From: an uncultured Clostridia bacterium | GTDB lineage: Bacteria > Bacillota > Clostridia > Christensenellales > Aristaeellaceae | DNA: 19,140 nt | Assembly (NCBI GenBank): GCA_937907055.1 | Contig: CALCTW010000097.1 | Location: 1-19,140, forward strand | Direction of reading: 5' to 3' | Shown: positions 6,766-14,145 of the stretch, piece after piece | Position numbering within the stretch: position 1 is the stretch's first letter | Layout: every line of letters starts with the position of its first letter | Notes under the pieces: generated by a model | Told to the model about the DNA's origin: nothing | Database searches by the model: none | What the model saw: the letters and a program-made list of their open reading frames with translations, nothing else | Program-made: the position numbers and the translations under genes

Positions 6766-6912
6766 TCAATGCTTGCAGCAGCCGCATTTCGGGCAGTCTC
6801 CGCTGCAGCCGGAGCATGTTTTTCCGTTTTTCTTATCGCGGATCAGCTTGAACACCACCAGCGCGACGACCGCGCAGACACCAAGCAGGATCAGAATTGT
6901 TGCAAGATTCAT
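6766..6912 (-). CDS. FeoB-associated Cys-rich membrane protein
   Basis: This small gene of 48 codons reads MNLATILILLGVCAVVALVV for its first 20 residues, one membrane helix. A basic linker (KLIRDKKNGK) follows, then a Cys-rich tail with cysteines at 33, 36, 40, 43, 45 and 46 in the pattern C-x2-C-x3-C-x2-C-x-C-C. That matches the small FeoB-associated Cys-rich proteins found after feoB in many Firmicutes, which are thought to help Fe(II) transport, possibly in a FeoC-like role. Translation appears coupled to feoB: GGAGG overlaps the feoB stop region, 7 nt before this ATG, and the gap between the genes is only 12 nt. It is the last gene before the operon terminator. The metal ligand role of the cysteines is inference. 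Confidence 0.88.
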   Translation of the reverse strand: MNLATILILLGVCAVVALVVFKLIRDKKNGKTCSGCSGDCPKCGCCKH

Positions 6913-6924
6913 TGCGCGCCCTCC

Positions 6925-9354
6925 TTATGCCTTTCTGTGGGTGCCTTCCCTGTACTTTTTGATAAACAGCATATAGATCATGAACACCAGCACGGCAACA
7001 GACGCGATGAGACCGATGACCTGCACATGACCTGTAAACAGGTTACCGAACTGGTTGATCATCAGCGCGATGCAATAGGCGAAGCCGCACTGATAGCCCA
7101 CGGCGAACCAGGTCCAACGGGCATTGTTCATCTCACGGCGAATCGCGCCGATAGCCGCGAAGCAGGGCGCGCACAGCAGATTGAACACAAGGAAGGAATA
7201 ACCGGTGATGCCGGTGAAGGCCTGAGCAAGTGCCGCGTAGGTGGTCGTTTCACCGCCATACAGGATGCCCATGGTGCCTACGATGTTCTCCTTGGCCACC
7301 AGACCGGTGATGGAAGCAACGGCTGCCTGCCAGTTGCCCCAGCCAAGCGGCGTGAAGATCCAGGCAATCACACTGCCCAGGCGGGCCAGCAGCGAATACT
7401 GCATCTCCTCTTCGCTCAGCATACGGAAGGTGCCGTCAACAAAGCCGAAGAAGGAAGTGAACCAGACAACGATCGTAGAGAGCAGAATGATGGTACCGGC
7501 CTTTTTGATGAAGGACCAGCCGCGTTCCCACATGGAACGGAGCACATTGCCCAGTGTGGGCAGATGATAAGGCGGCAGCTCCATCACGAAGGGCGCGGGC
7601 TCACCGGCGAAACGGGAAGTCTTCTTCAGCATCAGGCCGGAGACGATAATGGCGGCCATGCCGATGAAGTAGGCGCTGACGGAAACCAGAGCGGAACCGC
7701 CGAACAGCGCGCCCGCGATCATGGCAATGAACGGCACCTTCGCGCCGCAGGGAATGAAGGTCGTCGTCATAATGGTCATACGGCGGTCACGCTCATTCTC
7801 AATGGTACGGGAGGCCATGATGCCGGGCACACCGCAGCCGGTGCCCACCAGCATGGGAATGAAGGATTTGCCGGAAAGCCCGAACTTGCGGAATACGCGG
7901 TCCAGCACAAAGGCGATACGTGCCATATATCCGCAGGCTTCCAGGAAAGCCAGCAGCAGAAACAGCACCAGCATCTGCGGCACGAAGCCCAGCACAGCGC
8001 CGACACCGGCGATGATACCGTCCAGGATCAGTCCCTTCAACCAGTCAGCACACTGAACGGCATCCAGACCTTCCTCCACAAGCACCGGAATACCTTTGAT
8101 CCATATGCCATAATCGGCAGGATCCGGCTCCTCTCCGCCATACTTTTCATACACATCGATGGCGGCGGTCAGATCTTCATAGGTATAAGTGACATCCTCG
8201 GTCGCCAGCGTCTCCTCATCCGTGATGGTGTAATCGGCAGTGGAGGCAGCATCGACGTCCCCGATGGCGGTGCGGACGGAATCGACCGTGCTTTCTTCGT
8301 CCAGACCGATAAAGGCATCGATCACATTCACCGCGTCGCCGTATTCACCGGCGGCTTCCTCATAGGCTGCCGCGCCGTTGCCGAACAGATGCCATCCATC
8401 GCCGAACAGGCCGTCATTGGCCCAGTCCGTCAGCATGGTACCCGGAGCCGAAGGCGCCATTGCAAGGAAATACACCAGGAACATGACCGCCGCGAAGATG
8501 GGCAGACCCAGCCAGCGGTTGGTGACGACCTTGTCGATCTTATCGGAGACCGTAAGGCTGCCCTGCTTCTTTTTCTTGTAGCAGCTTCTGACCACGGAAG
8601 CGATGTACACATAGCGCTCACCGGTGATGATGCTCTCCGCGTCGTCATCCAGTTCCTTTTCCGCGGCTTTGATATCCTGTTCGATATGCGCCAGCACATC
8701 TTTATCGATCTTCAGCTGCGCCAGCACCTTTTCATCCCGTTCAAAGATCTTGATGGCATACCAGCGCTGGCGCTCGGCAGGCAGATCATGCAAAACCGCT
8801 TCCTCAATGTGAGCCAGCGCGTGCTCCACCGGGCCGGAGAAGGTGTGCTGCGGCACAGTCTTCGCAGAAGCCGCCGCCTTGATGGCTGCTTCCGCGGCCT
8901 CCATGATGCCCTCTCCCTTCAGCGCGGAGATCTCAACGACCTTGCAGCCCAGCTGACGGGACAGTTCGGCCGTGTTCAGCTTATCGCCGTTCTTCCGCAC
9001 GATGTCCATCATGTTGATGGCGGCTACCACAGGGATCCCCAGTTCTGTCAGCTGGGTGGTAAGATACAGATTACGCTCCAGATTGGTGCCGTCAATGATG
9101 TTCAGGATCACATCCGGTCGTTCACCGATCAGGTAATCTCTCGCCACCACCTCTTCCAGTGTGTAAGGTGAAAGTGAATAAATACCGGGCAGGTCTGTCA
9201 CGATGACATCGGCATGCTTTTTCAGTTTGCCTTCTTTCTTTTCCACGGTAACACCGGGCCAGTTGCCCACAAACTGATTGGAACCGGTCAACGCGTTAAA
9301 AAGTGTCGTTTTGCCGCAATTGGGATTGCCGGCCAGTGCAATACGGATACCCAT
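6925..9354 (-). CDS. feoB: Ferrous iron transport protein B
   Basis: This is a GTPase-linked Fe(II) permease of the inner membrane. The N-terminal G domain shows G1 GNPNCGKT (residues 9-16), G3 DLPG (54-57), G4 NMMD (114-117) and G5 SALKG. A helical GDI-like region follows to about residue 270. The membrane part has the two Gate-type repeats with conserved cysteines in GTGCGVPGIMASRT, FIPCGAKVPF and LCAPCFAAIGAIRREM. At 809 residues it is longer than E. coli FeoB (773). The extra length sits in an acidic loop at about residues 325-420, after the first membrane helix and therefore outside the cell. The ATG has AAAGGAG 7-9 nt upstream. It lies third in the operon after the regulator and feoA, and before the Cys-rich partner. 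Confidence 0.97.
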   Translation of the reverse strand: MGIRIALAGNPNCGKTTLFNALTGSNQFVGNWPGVTVEKKEGKLKKHADVIVTDLPGIYSLSPYTLEEVVARDYLIGERPDVILNIIDGTNLERNLYLTTQLTELGIPVVAAINMMDIVRKNGDKLNTAELSRQLGCKVVEISALKGEGIMEAAEAAIKAAASAKTVPQHTFSGPVEHALAHIEEAVLHDLPAERQRWYAIKIFERDEKVLAQLKIDKDVLAHIEQDIKAAEKELDDDAESIITGERYVYIASVVRSCYKKKKQGSLTVSDKIDKVVTNRWLGLPIFAAVMFLVYFLAMAPSAPGTMLTDWANDGLFGDGWHLFGNGAAAYEEAAGEYGDAVNVIDAFIGLDEESTVDSVRTAIGDVDAASTADYTITDEETLATEDVTYTYEDLTAAIDVYEKYGGEEPDPADYGIWIKGIPVLVEEGLDAVQCADWLKGLILDGIIAGVGAVLGFVPQMLVLFLLLAFLEACGYMARIAFVLDRVFRKFGLSGKSFIPMLVGTGCGVPGIMASRTIENERDRRMTIMTTTFIPCGAKVPFIAMIAGALFGGSALVSVSAYFIGMAAIIVSGLMLKKTSRFAGEPAPFVMELPPYHLPTLGNVLRSMWERGWSFIKKAGTIILLSTIVVWFTSFFGFVDGTFRMLSEEEMQYSLLARLGSVIAWIFTPLGWGNWQAAVASITGLVAKENIVGTMGILYGGETTTYAALAQAFTGITGYSFLVFNLLCAPCFAAIGAIRREMNNARWTWFAVGYQCGFAYCIALMINQFGNLFTGHVQVIGLIASVAVLVFMIYMLFIKKYREGTHRKA

Positions 9355-9404
9355 CGAATCACTCCTTTAGTTACTTATGGCTAACCTCTCACGAAAAAAT
9401 AAGA

Positions 9405-9623
9405 TCATTCCACCAGGATCATTTCGGCGTCCGCCTTGCGCAGGCTGAGTTCATAGCCGCGTACCGTGATCTCGATGGGATCGCCCAGCGGCGCTACCTT
9501 GCGCACCGTGATGCTGACGCCCTTGGTGATGCCCATATCCATGATCCGGCGCTTCGTCGCACCTTCACCGGTCAATCTGGCAACCGTTACCGTGGTACCG
9601 ATCTTCGCTTCTCGCAGTGTCAT
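9405..9623 (-). CDS. feoA: Ferrous iron transport protein A
   Basis: This is a small SH3-like cytoplasmic protein that works with FeoB. The 72 residues from MTLREAKIG contain the usual FeoA pattern: GTTVTVARLTGEG, then RRIMDMGITKGVSITVRKVAPLGDPIEITVRGYELSLRKADAEMI. I place the start at the ATG 9623-9621, not at the ATG at 9644. The sequence AAGGAGG (inside the first codons of the longer frame) is a good ribosome binding site for 9623, and family members start with MTLREAKxG. The regulator gene stops at 9648, so this binding site directly follows it and the two are probably coupled. The gap to feoB is 50 nt. Confidence 0.95.
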   Translation of the reverse strand: MTLREAKIGTTVTVARLTGEGATKRRIMDMGITKGVSITVRKVAPLGDPIEITVRGYELSLRKADAEMILVE

Positions 9624-9647
9624 TTTGTTTATTTCCTCCTTCATTGT

Positions 9648-10286
9648 TCACCGGATCATGATTTTTTGCGCCATTTCACAGCTGATGGCGATACGGGATT
9701 CCTTCACATTCACGATCAGATTCCCGTTTGTCTGTGTGACCACCGAAACCGTGCCGCCGACCACAAATCCCAGATCGGACAAATGCTTCTTCACATCATT
9801 GGTTCCGCTGATCTTTCGAATGATGCTTTCCTCTCCTTGCGGAGCCAGATTGAGCGGCATCATCGGATCTCCCCCTTTCAACGCAGCCACATGCGCGATC
9901 ATCGCCTGTTGGCTGCTCTCTTCCATGGATGTCACGAAAAGCATGGCCCCCTGCAGACTGTCCTGTTCGTTCAGTCCCAATTGTCTGCTCAGGATCGCCC
10001 GTAGCGTTCTGACACGTCTCTGCATCCGCTCCGCGGTCTGCCATCCTGTGTTCGTCAGTTCGATCTTGCCATAGGATTCCTTTTCGATCAGCCCTCCCTG
10101 CCGCAGCAGTTCCACCACGCGCCAGACGGAGGGTGGCTTTACGCCAAGCTTTCTTGCAATGCTGATGGAAGCCACCTGTTCATTCCCCTGCGCGAGCTCC
10201 CGGATCGCCAGCAGACATCGAAGAGATGAGGGCGTAAGTGTGTTCGTCTTCTCCCCCGCTTCAACCGGTCCGATCTCTTCAGGCAT
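9648..10286 (-). CDS. DtxR-like regulator with C-terminal FeoA domain, metal ligands missing
   Basis: This 212-residue protein has a winged helix-turn-helix (about residues 39-66, SISIARKLGVKPPSVWRVVELL), a helical dimerisation region (78-133) and a FeoA/SH3-like end (about 150-210). That is the architecture of iron-responsive DtxR/IdeR proteins. Aligned to MntR/DtxR, the metal ligands are replaced: MntR Asp8 by Arg23, Glu11 by Leu26, His77 by Val92 (ungapped from the LT..G turn), and the C/E-x2-E-H cluster by Met115, Val118 and Thr119. It may therefore sense something else, bind metal through other residues or act without metal. It is first in the feo operon and so probably autoregulates through the twin sites around the promoter. 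The ATG has GAGGAG about 8 nt upstream. Domain calls are firm; the loss of ligands rests on a manual alignment. Confidence 0.88.
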   Translation of the reverse strand: MPEEIGPVEAGEKTNTLTPSSLRCLLAIRELAQGNEQVASISIARKLGVKPPSVWRVVELLRQGGLIEKESYGKIELTNTGWQTAERMQRRVRTLRAILSRQLGLNEQDSLQGAMLFVTSMEESSQQAMIAHVAALKGGDPMMPLNLAPQGEESIIRKISGTNDVKKHLSDLGFVVGGTVSVVTQTNGNLIVNVKESRIAISCEMAQKIMIR

Positions 10287-10368
10287 GATCCTCTCTCCTC
10301 TGTTCAGCAGTGCCTAACTTCCGCATATCTTGATACCGTTGCTTTTCGCGTTTCGCGTGTCATAAAAG

Positions 10369-10382
10369 TTAGCGTTTGCTAA
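10369..10382. promoter_or_regulatory. Operator candidate 1, downstream of the feo start site
   Basis: TTAGCGTTTGCTAA forms the core of a perfect inverted repeat GTTAGC-gttt-GCTAAC (10368-10383). It covers about +4 to +17 of the predicted feo transcript. The half-site GTTAGC resembles those of IdeR/DtxR boxes. Confidence 0.65.
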
Positions 10383-10392
10383 CCACGAATGG

Positions 10393-10421
10393 AGTATATA
10401 ACTCCCTCCATGAAAAGTCAA
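10393..10421 (-). promoter_or_regulatory. Promoter of the feo operon
   Basis: On the minus strand, TTGACT (10421-10416), a 17-bp spacer and TATACT (10398-10393). The predicted start near 10386 gives a 100-nt leader. The -10 is inside a perfect inverted repeat GGAGT-atata-ACTCC (10391-10405). Confidence 0.8.
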
Positions 10422-10426
10422 GTATT

Positions 10427-10440
10427 TTAGGGTATGCTAA
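10427..10440. promoter_or_regulatory. Operator candidate 2, upstream of the feo -35
   Basis: TTAGGGTATGCTAA matches operator candidate 1 at 12 of 14 positions in the same orientation, including the non-palindromic centre. It lies 5 bp upstream of the -35; centre-to-centre distance is 58 bp. Confidence 0.6.
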
Positions 10441-10508
10441 TTTTCTTGCAGCGTTAATTCATATTTTCCGCTTCGGGCGGGTCTGTTCCGACGCCCTGTC
10501 TGTCCACC

Positions 10509-10537
10509 TTTACACACGAACATAAAAAATGTATAAT
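10509..10537 (+). promoter_or_regulatory. Sigma-A promoter of dnaE
   Basis: TTTACA at 10509-10514, a 17-bp spacer and a consensus TATAAT at 10532-10537. The predicted start near 10544 lies after the in-frame ATG at 10529, which rules that ATG out as a start on this transcript. Confidence 0.8.
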
Positions 10538-10570
10538 AAAGACGATCTTTTTCCGGGAGGGACGTCAGAC

Positions 10571-13500
10571 ATGGCCTTCGCGCACTTGCATCTGCATACG
10601 GAATACTCATTGCTGGACGGTGCCTGCAGGATCAAACAGCTGGTAAAGCTGCTGAAGGAGCAGGGCATGGACGCGTGCGCCATCACCGATCACGGTGTCA
10701 TGTACGGCGCGGTCGAGTTTTACACCGCCTGCCTTGAGGAAGGCATCCATCCGGTCATCGGGTGTGAGGTCTATATCTGCCCGGATCGTTTTGATAAAAC
10801 CAATATCAGCCGCGAATACAGCCATCTGATCCTGCTGTGCGAAAACCAGAAGGGCTACGAAAACCTGATGTATCTGGTGAGCGAAGGCTTTGTAAACGGC
10901 TTTTACTATCGTCCCCGCATCGATTATGCCCTTCTTGAAAAGCATCACGAGGGCCTGATCGCCACGAGCGCCTGCCTGAGCGGTGATCTGTCCAAGCTGC
11001 TGCTCGAGGGCAACAACAGGGGCGCTGAGGACTATGTCCTCCGGATGCGCGATATGATGGGCCCGGACAATTTCTTCATCGAGATCATGGATCATGGCAT
11101 CCGTGAAGAAAAAGAAGTGCTGCCCCGCCTGATCGCGCTCAGCCGGAAGACCGGCATTCCGTTGGTCGCCACCAATGACTGCCATTACCTCACAAAAGAG
11201 GACGCGCAGGCGCAGGAGATCCTCATGTGCATCCAGACGGGCAAAACTCTGGATGACGAAAGCCGCATGCGGATGGAAAGCAGCGAGCTTTATGTAAAAA
11301 ATGAAGAACAGATGTCCGCGCTGTTCCGCATGTGCCCGGATGCCGTGCAGCGCACGGAGGAGATCGCCAGGCGCTGTCAGGTGACCTTCGAGTTCGGCAA
11401 GACCAAGCTGCCCCGCTATGATGTGCCGGCCGGCGAGACGGCGGACACCCTGCTGCGCAAGATCTGCGAAAAAGGCTTCTCGGAGCGCTATGCCCCGGAT
11501 GATCAGACCGCGCGGGAACGTCTGGAATACGAGCTCAGCGTCATCACGCGCATGGGCTACGTGGATTACTTCCTCATCGTGTGGGATTTTATCAATTACG
11601 CCAAGACCCACGGCATCATGGTGGGCCCGGGACGCGGCAGCGGCGCGGGCAGCATTGTGGCCTACTGCCTCAATATCACCATGCTGGATCCACTGAAATA
11701 CAACCTGCTTTTTGAACGCTTCCTGAACCCGGAACGCGTATCCATGCCCGATATCGACGTGGATTTCTGTTACGAGCGCCGTCAGGAGGTCATTGACTAT
11801 GTGGCCCGCAAGTACGGCAAGGATCATGTGAGCCAGATCATCACCTTCGGCACCATGGCCGCGAGGGGCGTGGTGCGCGATGTGGGGCGTGTGCTGGGCT
11901 ATTCCTATGCCGAATGCGACCGTGTGAGCAAGATGATCCCCATGGATCTGGGCATGACCCTCGAAAAGGCCATGCAGCTCAACAAGGAATTAAAAGAACT
12001 GTATGACAACGATGAGCATGTCAAACGGCTGATCGATGTTTCCCTCTCGCTGGAGGGCATGCCGCGCAATGCCAGCACGCATGCCGCCGGTGTGCTGATC
12101 ACCGGCCGTCCTGTGACGGAGCTGGTACCCCTGCAGCGCAATGATGAAGTGATCACCACCCAGTATCCGATGGGCATCATCGAGAAGCTGGGATTACTGA
12201 AAATGGACTTCCTGGGTCTCCGCACCCTGACCGTCATCCGCGATACGCTGGATATGATCGCCGAAAAGGGCGTGAAGATGCGCCCGGAGGATATCCCCAT
12301 GGATGATCCCGCCGTGTATGACATGATCAGCCGCGGCGATACCGATGCCGTGTTCCAGCTGGAAGGCGGCGGCATGCGCACATTCCTTACCAATATGAAG
12401 CCACGCTGCTTTGAAGACATCATCGCCGCCATCTCCCTCTACCGCCCCGGCCCCATGGATTCCATCCCCCGTTATATCGAAGGCAAGCAGCACCCCGAAA
12501 AGGTAAAATATCTGACGGAGGAACTACGGCCCATTCTGGAAGTGACCTACGGCTGCATGGTGTATCAGGAGCAGGTCATGCAGATCGTGCGTGATCTGGC
12601 CGGTTACAGCTATGGCCGAAGCGATCTGGTGCGCCGCGCCATGGCCAAAAAGAAAAAAGATGTGATGGCGAAGGAACGTCAGTACTTTGTATACGGCAAT
12701 CCTCAGGAAAACGTGCCCGGTGCCGTAAAGAAGGGCATTCCGGCTGAAGTGGCGGAGCAATTATTCGATGAAATGACCGCCTTTGCCAGTTACGCCTTCA
12801 ATAAACCCCATGCCGCCTGCTACGCCGTGGTGGCTGTGCAGACCGCGTGGCTCAAGTGCCATTACCCGGCTGAGCTGATGGCCGCCACCATGAACAGCGT
12901 GGTGGGCAATGCCGGTAAGATCGCCGGATACATCCATTACTGCCGCGAGCATCATATTCCCCTGCTACCGCCGCGCATCAACCTGAGCAAACGCCAGTTC
13001 AGCGTTGGCCGGGACGAAAACGGACACGAGGGCATCCGTTTCGGCATGGGCGGCGTGAAAAATGTGGGTCAGACCGCCATCGATGCCATCGTGCGCGAAC
13101 GTGAACTGACCGGCCCCTATGAAGATATCTTTGATTTCTGCCGCCGCGTTGGCGGTGAAGAGGTCAACAAACGCGCTGTGGAAAGCCTGATCAAAGCCGG
13201 ATGCTTTGACGGCCTCGGCGGACATCGCAACCAGAGCGCCGCTGTGTTCGAGGCGGCCATGGATATCGCCAGCAGCCGCAAAAAGCAGACCTCCTCCGGC
13301 CAGTTATCCCTGTTTGACGCCGGTCAGGCCGGTGAAGATATGCGCATCCGCGAGGTCTTCCCCAACGTGCCGGAATACCCTTTCCGTGAGATCCTCTATC
13401 AGGAGAAAGAGATCACAGGTGTGTATATCTCCGGTCATCCGCTGGATGAATACTATGATGAACTGGAGAAGCTGCCCTATTCCTCCGCTTTCCTGCGGGA

Positions 13501-14101
13501 TCTGGAGGAGCAGCCGGATCGCGGCATCAGCCGGGACGGCATGCCGCTGAAACTGGGCGGACTGGTAGTGGAAGCACACGGCAAAGCCACCAAAAAAGGC
13601 AGCATGATGGGCTTTGTCACACTGGAGGATCTGACCGGTCAGGTGGAAGGCATTCTGTTCCCCCGCGTGTGGGAGCTGTACGGGAAGCGGCTGGAGGAAG
13701 ATATGCCGGTGCTTCTGAACGGCAAGCTTTCCGTCCGCGAGGATGAAGCCCCGAAGCTGATCGTTGACAGCGTGGAACCGCTGCGCGGCAAAAAAGAAGA
13801 CAAGGCAGCGGCATCGGCTCTTCAGCCCGCGAAACCAAACGTAAAACCGGACGCGCTGATCGCCAAAGAAGCCCCGGATAAGCTCTATCTGCGCCTCAAA
13901 CGCGCCCAGATGGAGGCTGTGAGCGCCGTTCTCAGGCAGGATGCCGGAGATCAGCCGGTCTATTTCAATCTGCCGGATGAAGGCATCACGCTGCTCTGTC
14001 CGCGCGAGCAATGGGTGCGAAACAGCGATGACGCCATCGCCGCGCTGCTGCATCTGCTGCCCCTCAAGGATATGAAGGCGGTACACAAATCCGCCGACTG
14101 A
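10571..14101 (+). CDS. dnaE: DNA polymerase III subunit alpha (DnaE1 type)
   Basis: This is a replicative polymerase of C family. From the ATG at 10571 it has 1176 residues. Domains in order are the N-terminal PHP domain (HLHLHTEYSLLDG, then ITDHGVMYG), the polymerase core with GRGSGAGSIVAY, the catalytic pair in PDIDVDF (Asp394 and Asp396) and the third acid Asp546 in KMDFLGLRTLT, RPGPMDSIP, and FNKPHAACYAVVAVQTAWLK. The helix-hairpin-helix region follows, with NKRAVESLIKAGCFDGL, and then an OB fold near residues 1000-1085 (GGLVVEAHGKATKKGSMMGFVTLEDLTG). There is no exonuclease domain or PolC-type order, so it is DnaE and not PolC. The 10571 start has GGGAGG 9 nt upstream and gives the normal MAFAHLHLHTEYS beginning. 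It is followed after 44 nt by the kinase gene. Confidence 0.97.
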   Translation: MAFAHLHLHTEYSLLDGACRIKQLVKLLKEQGMDACAITDHGVMYGAVEFYTACLEEGIHPVIGCEVYICPDRFDKTNISREYSHLILLCENQKGYENLMYLVSEGFVNGFYYRPRIDYALLEKHHEGLIATSACLSGDLSKLLLEGNNRGAEDYVLRMRDMMGPDNFFIEIMDHGIREEKEVLPRLIALSRKTGIPLVATNDCHYLTKEDAQAQEILMCIQTGKTLDDESRMRMESSELYVKNEEQMSALFRMCPDAVQRTEEIARRCQVTFEFGKTKLPRYDVPAGETADTLLRKICEKGFSERYAPDDQTARERLEYELSVITRMGYVDYFLIVWDFINYAKTHGIMVGPGRGSGAGSIVAYCLNITMLDPLKYNLLFERFLNPERVSMPDIDVDFCYERRQEVIDYVARKYGKDHVSQIITFGTMAARGVVRDVGRVLGYSYAECDRVSKMIPMDLGMTLEKAMQLNKELKELYDNDEHVKRLIDVSLSLEGMPRNASTHAAGVLITGRPVTELVPLQRNDEVITTQYPMGIIEKLGLLKMDFLGLRTLTVIRDTLDMIAEKGVKMRPEDIPMDDPAVYDMISRGDTDAVFQLEGGGMRTFLTNMKPRCFEDIIAAISLYRPGPMDSIPRYIEGKQHPEKVKYLTEELRPILEVTYGCMVYQEQVMQIVRDLAGYSYGRSDLVRRAMAKKKKDVMAKERQYFVYGNPQENVPGAVKKGIPAEVAEQLFDEMTAFASYAFNKPHAACYAVVAVQTAWLKCHYPAELMAATMNSVVGNAGKIAGYIHYCREHHIPLLPPRINLSKRQFSVGRDENGHEGIRFGMGGVKNVGQTAIDAIVRERELTGPYEDIFDFCRRVGGEEVNKRAVESLIKAGCFDGLGGHRNQSAAVFEAAMDIASSRKKQTSSGQLSLFDAGQAGEDMRIREVFPNVPEYPFREILYQEKEITGVYISGHPLDEYYDELEKLPYSSAFLRDLEEQPDRGISRDGMPLKLGGLVVEAHGKATKKGSMMGFVTLEDLTGQVEGILFPRVWELYGKRLEEDMPVLLNGKLSVREDEAPKLIVDSVEPLRGKKEDKAAASALQPAKPNVKPDALIAKEAPDKLYLRLKRAQMEAVSAVLRQDAGDQPVYFNLPDEGITLLCPREQWVRNSDDAIAALLHLLPLKDMKAVHKSAD

Positions 14102-14145
14102 TACTAAATGAACCCCTTTGATCAGGATGAGAGGATGAAGAACAC

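Noticed and set aside
6589..9171. Plus-strand open frame of 860 codons
   Set aside because: It is the antisense of feoB, rich in His, Arg, Gln and Gly without any domain. The minus-strand FeoB is unmistakable.
9624..9644. Longer FeoA start at 9644
   Set aside because: The AAGGAGG inside this extension serves the ATG at 9623, and FeoA proteins begin at MTLREAK.
10347..10357. CGCG-ttt-CGCG repeat in the feo leader
   Set aside because: Only 4-bp arms; too short to claim as a regulatory hairpin.
10475..10496. GGGC/GCCC hairpin between the feo and dnaE promoters
   Set aside because: Lies upstream of both transcription starts and has no T-run, so it has no clear role as a terminator or leader element.
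10529..10570. Upstream in-frame ATG for dnaE
   Set aside because: It overlaps the -10 element of the dnaE promoter and lies before the predicted start of transcription. The ATG at 10571 has the good ribosome binding site and the family N-terminus.
10607..11827. Minus-strand frame of 406 codons inside dnaE
   Set aside because: A high-GC shadow of the DnaE PHP and polymerase regions, with no ribosome binding site or recognisable domain.
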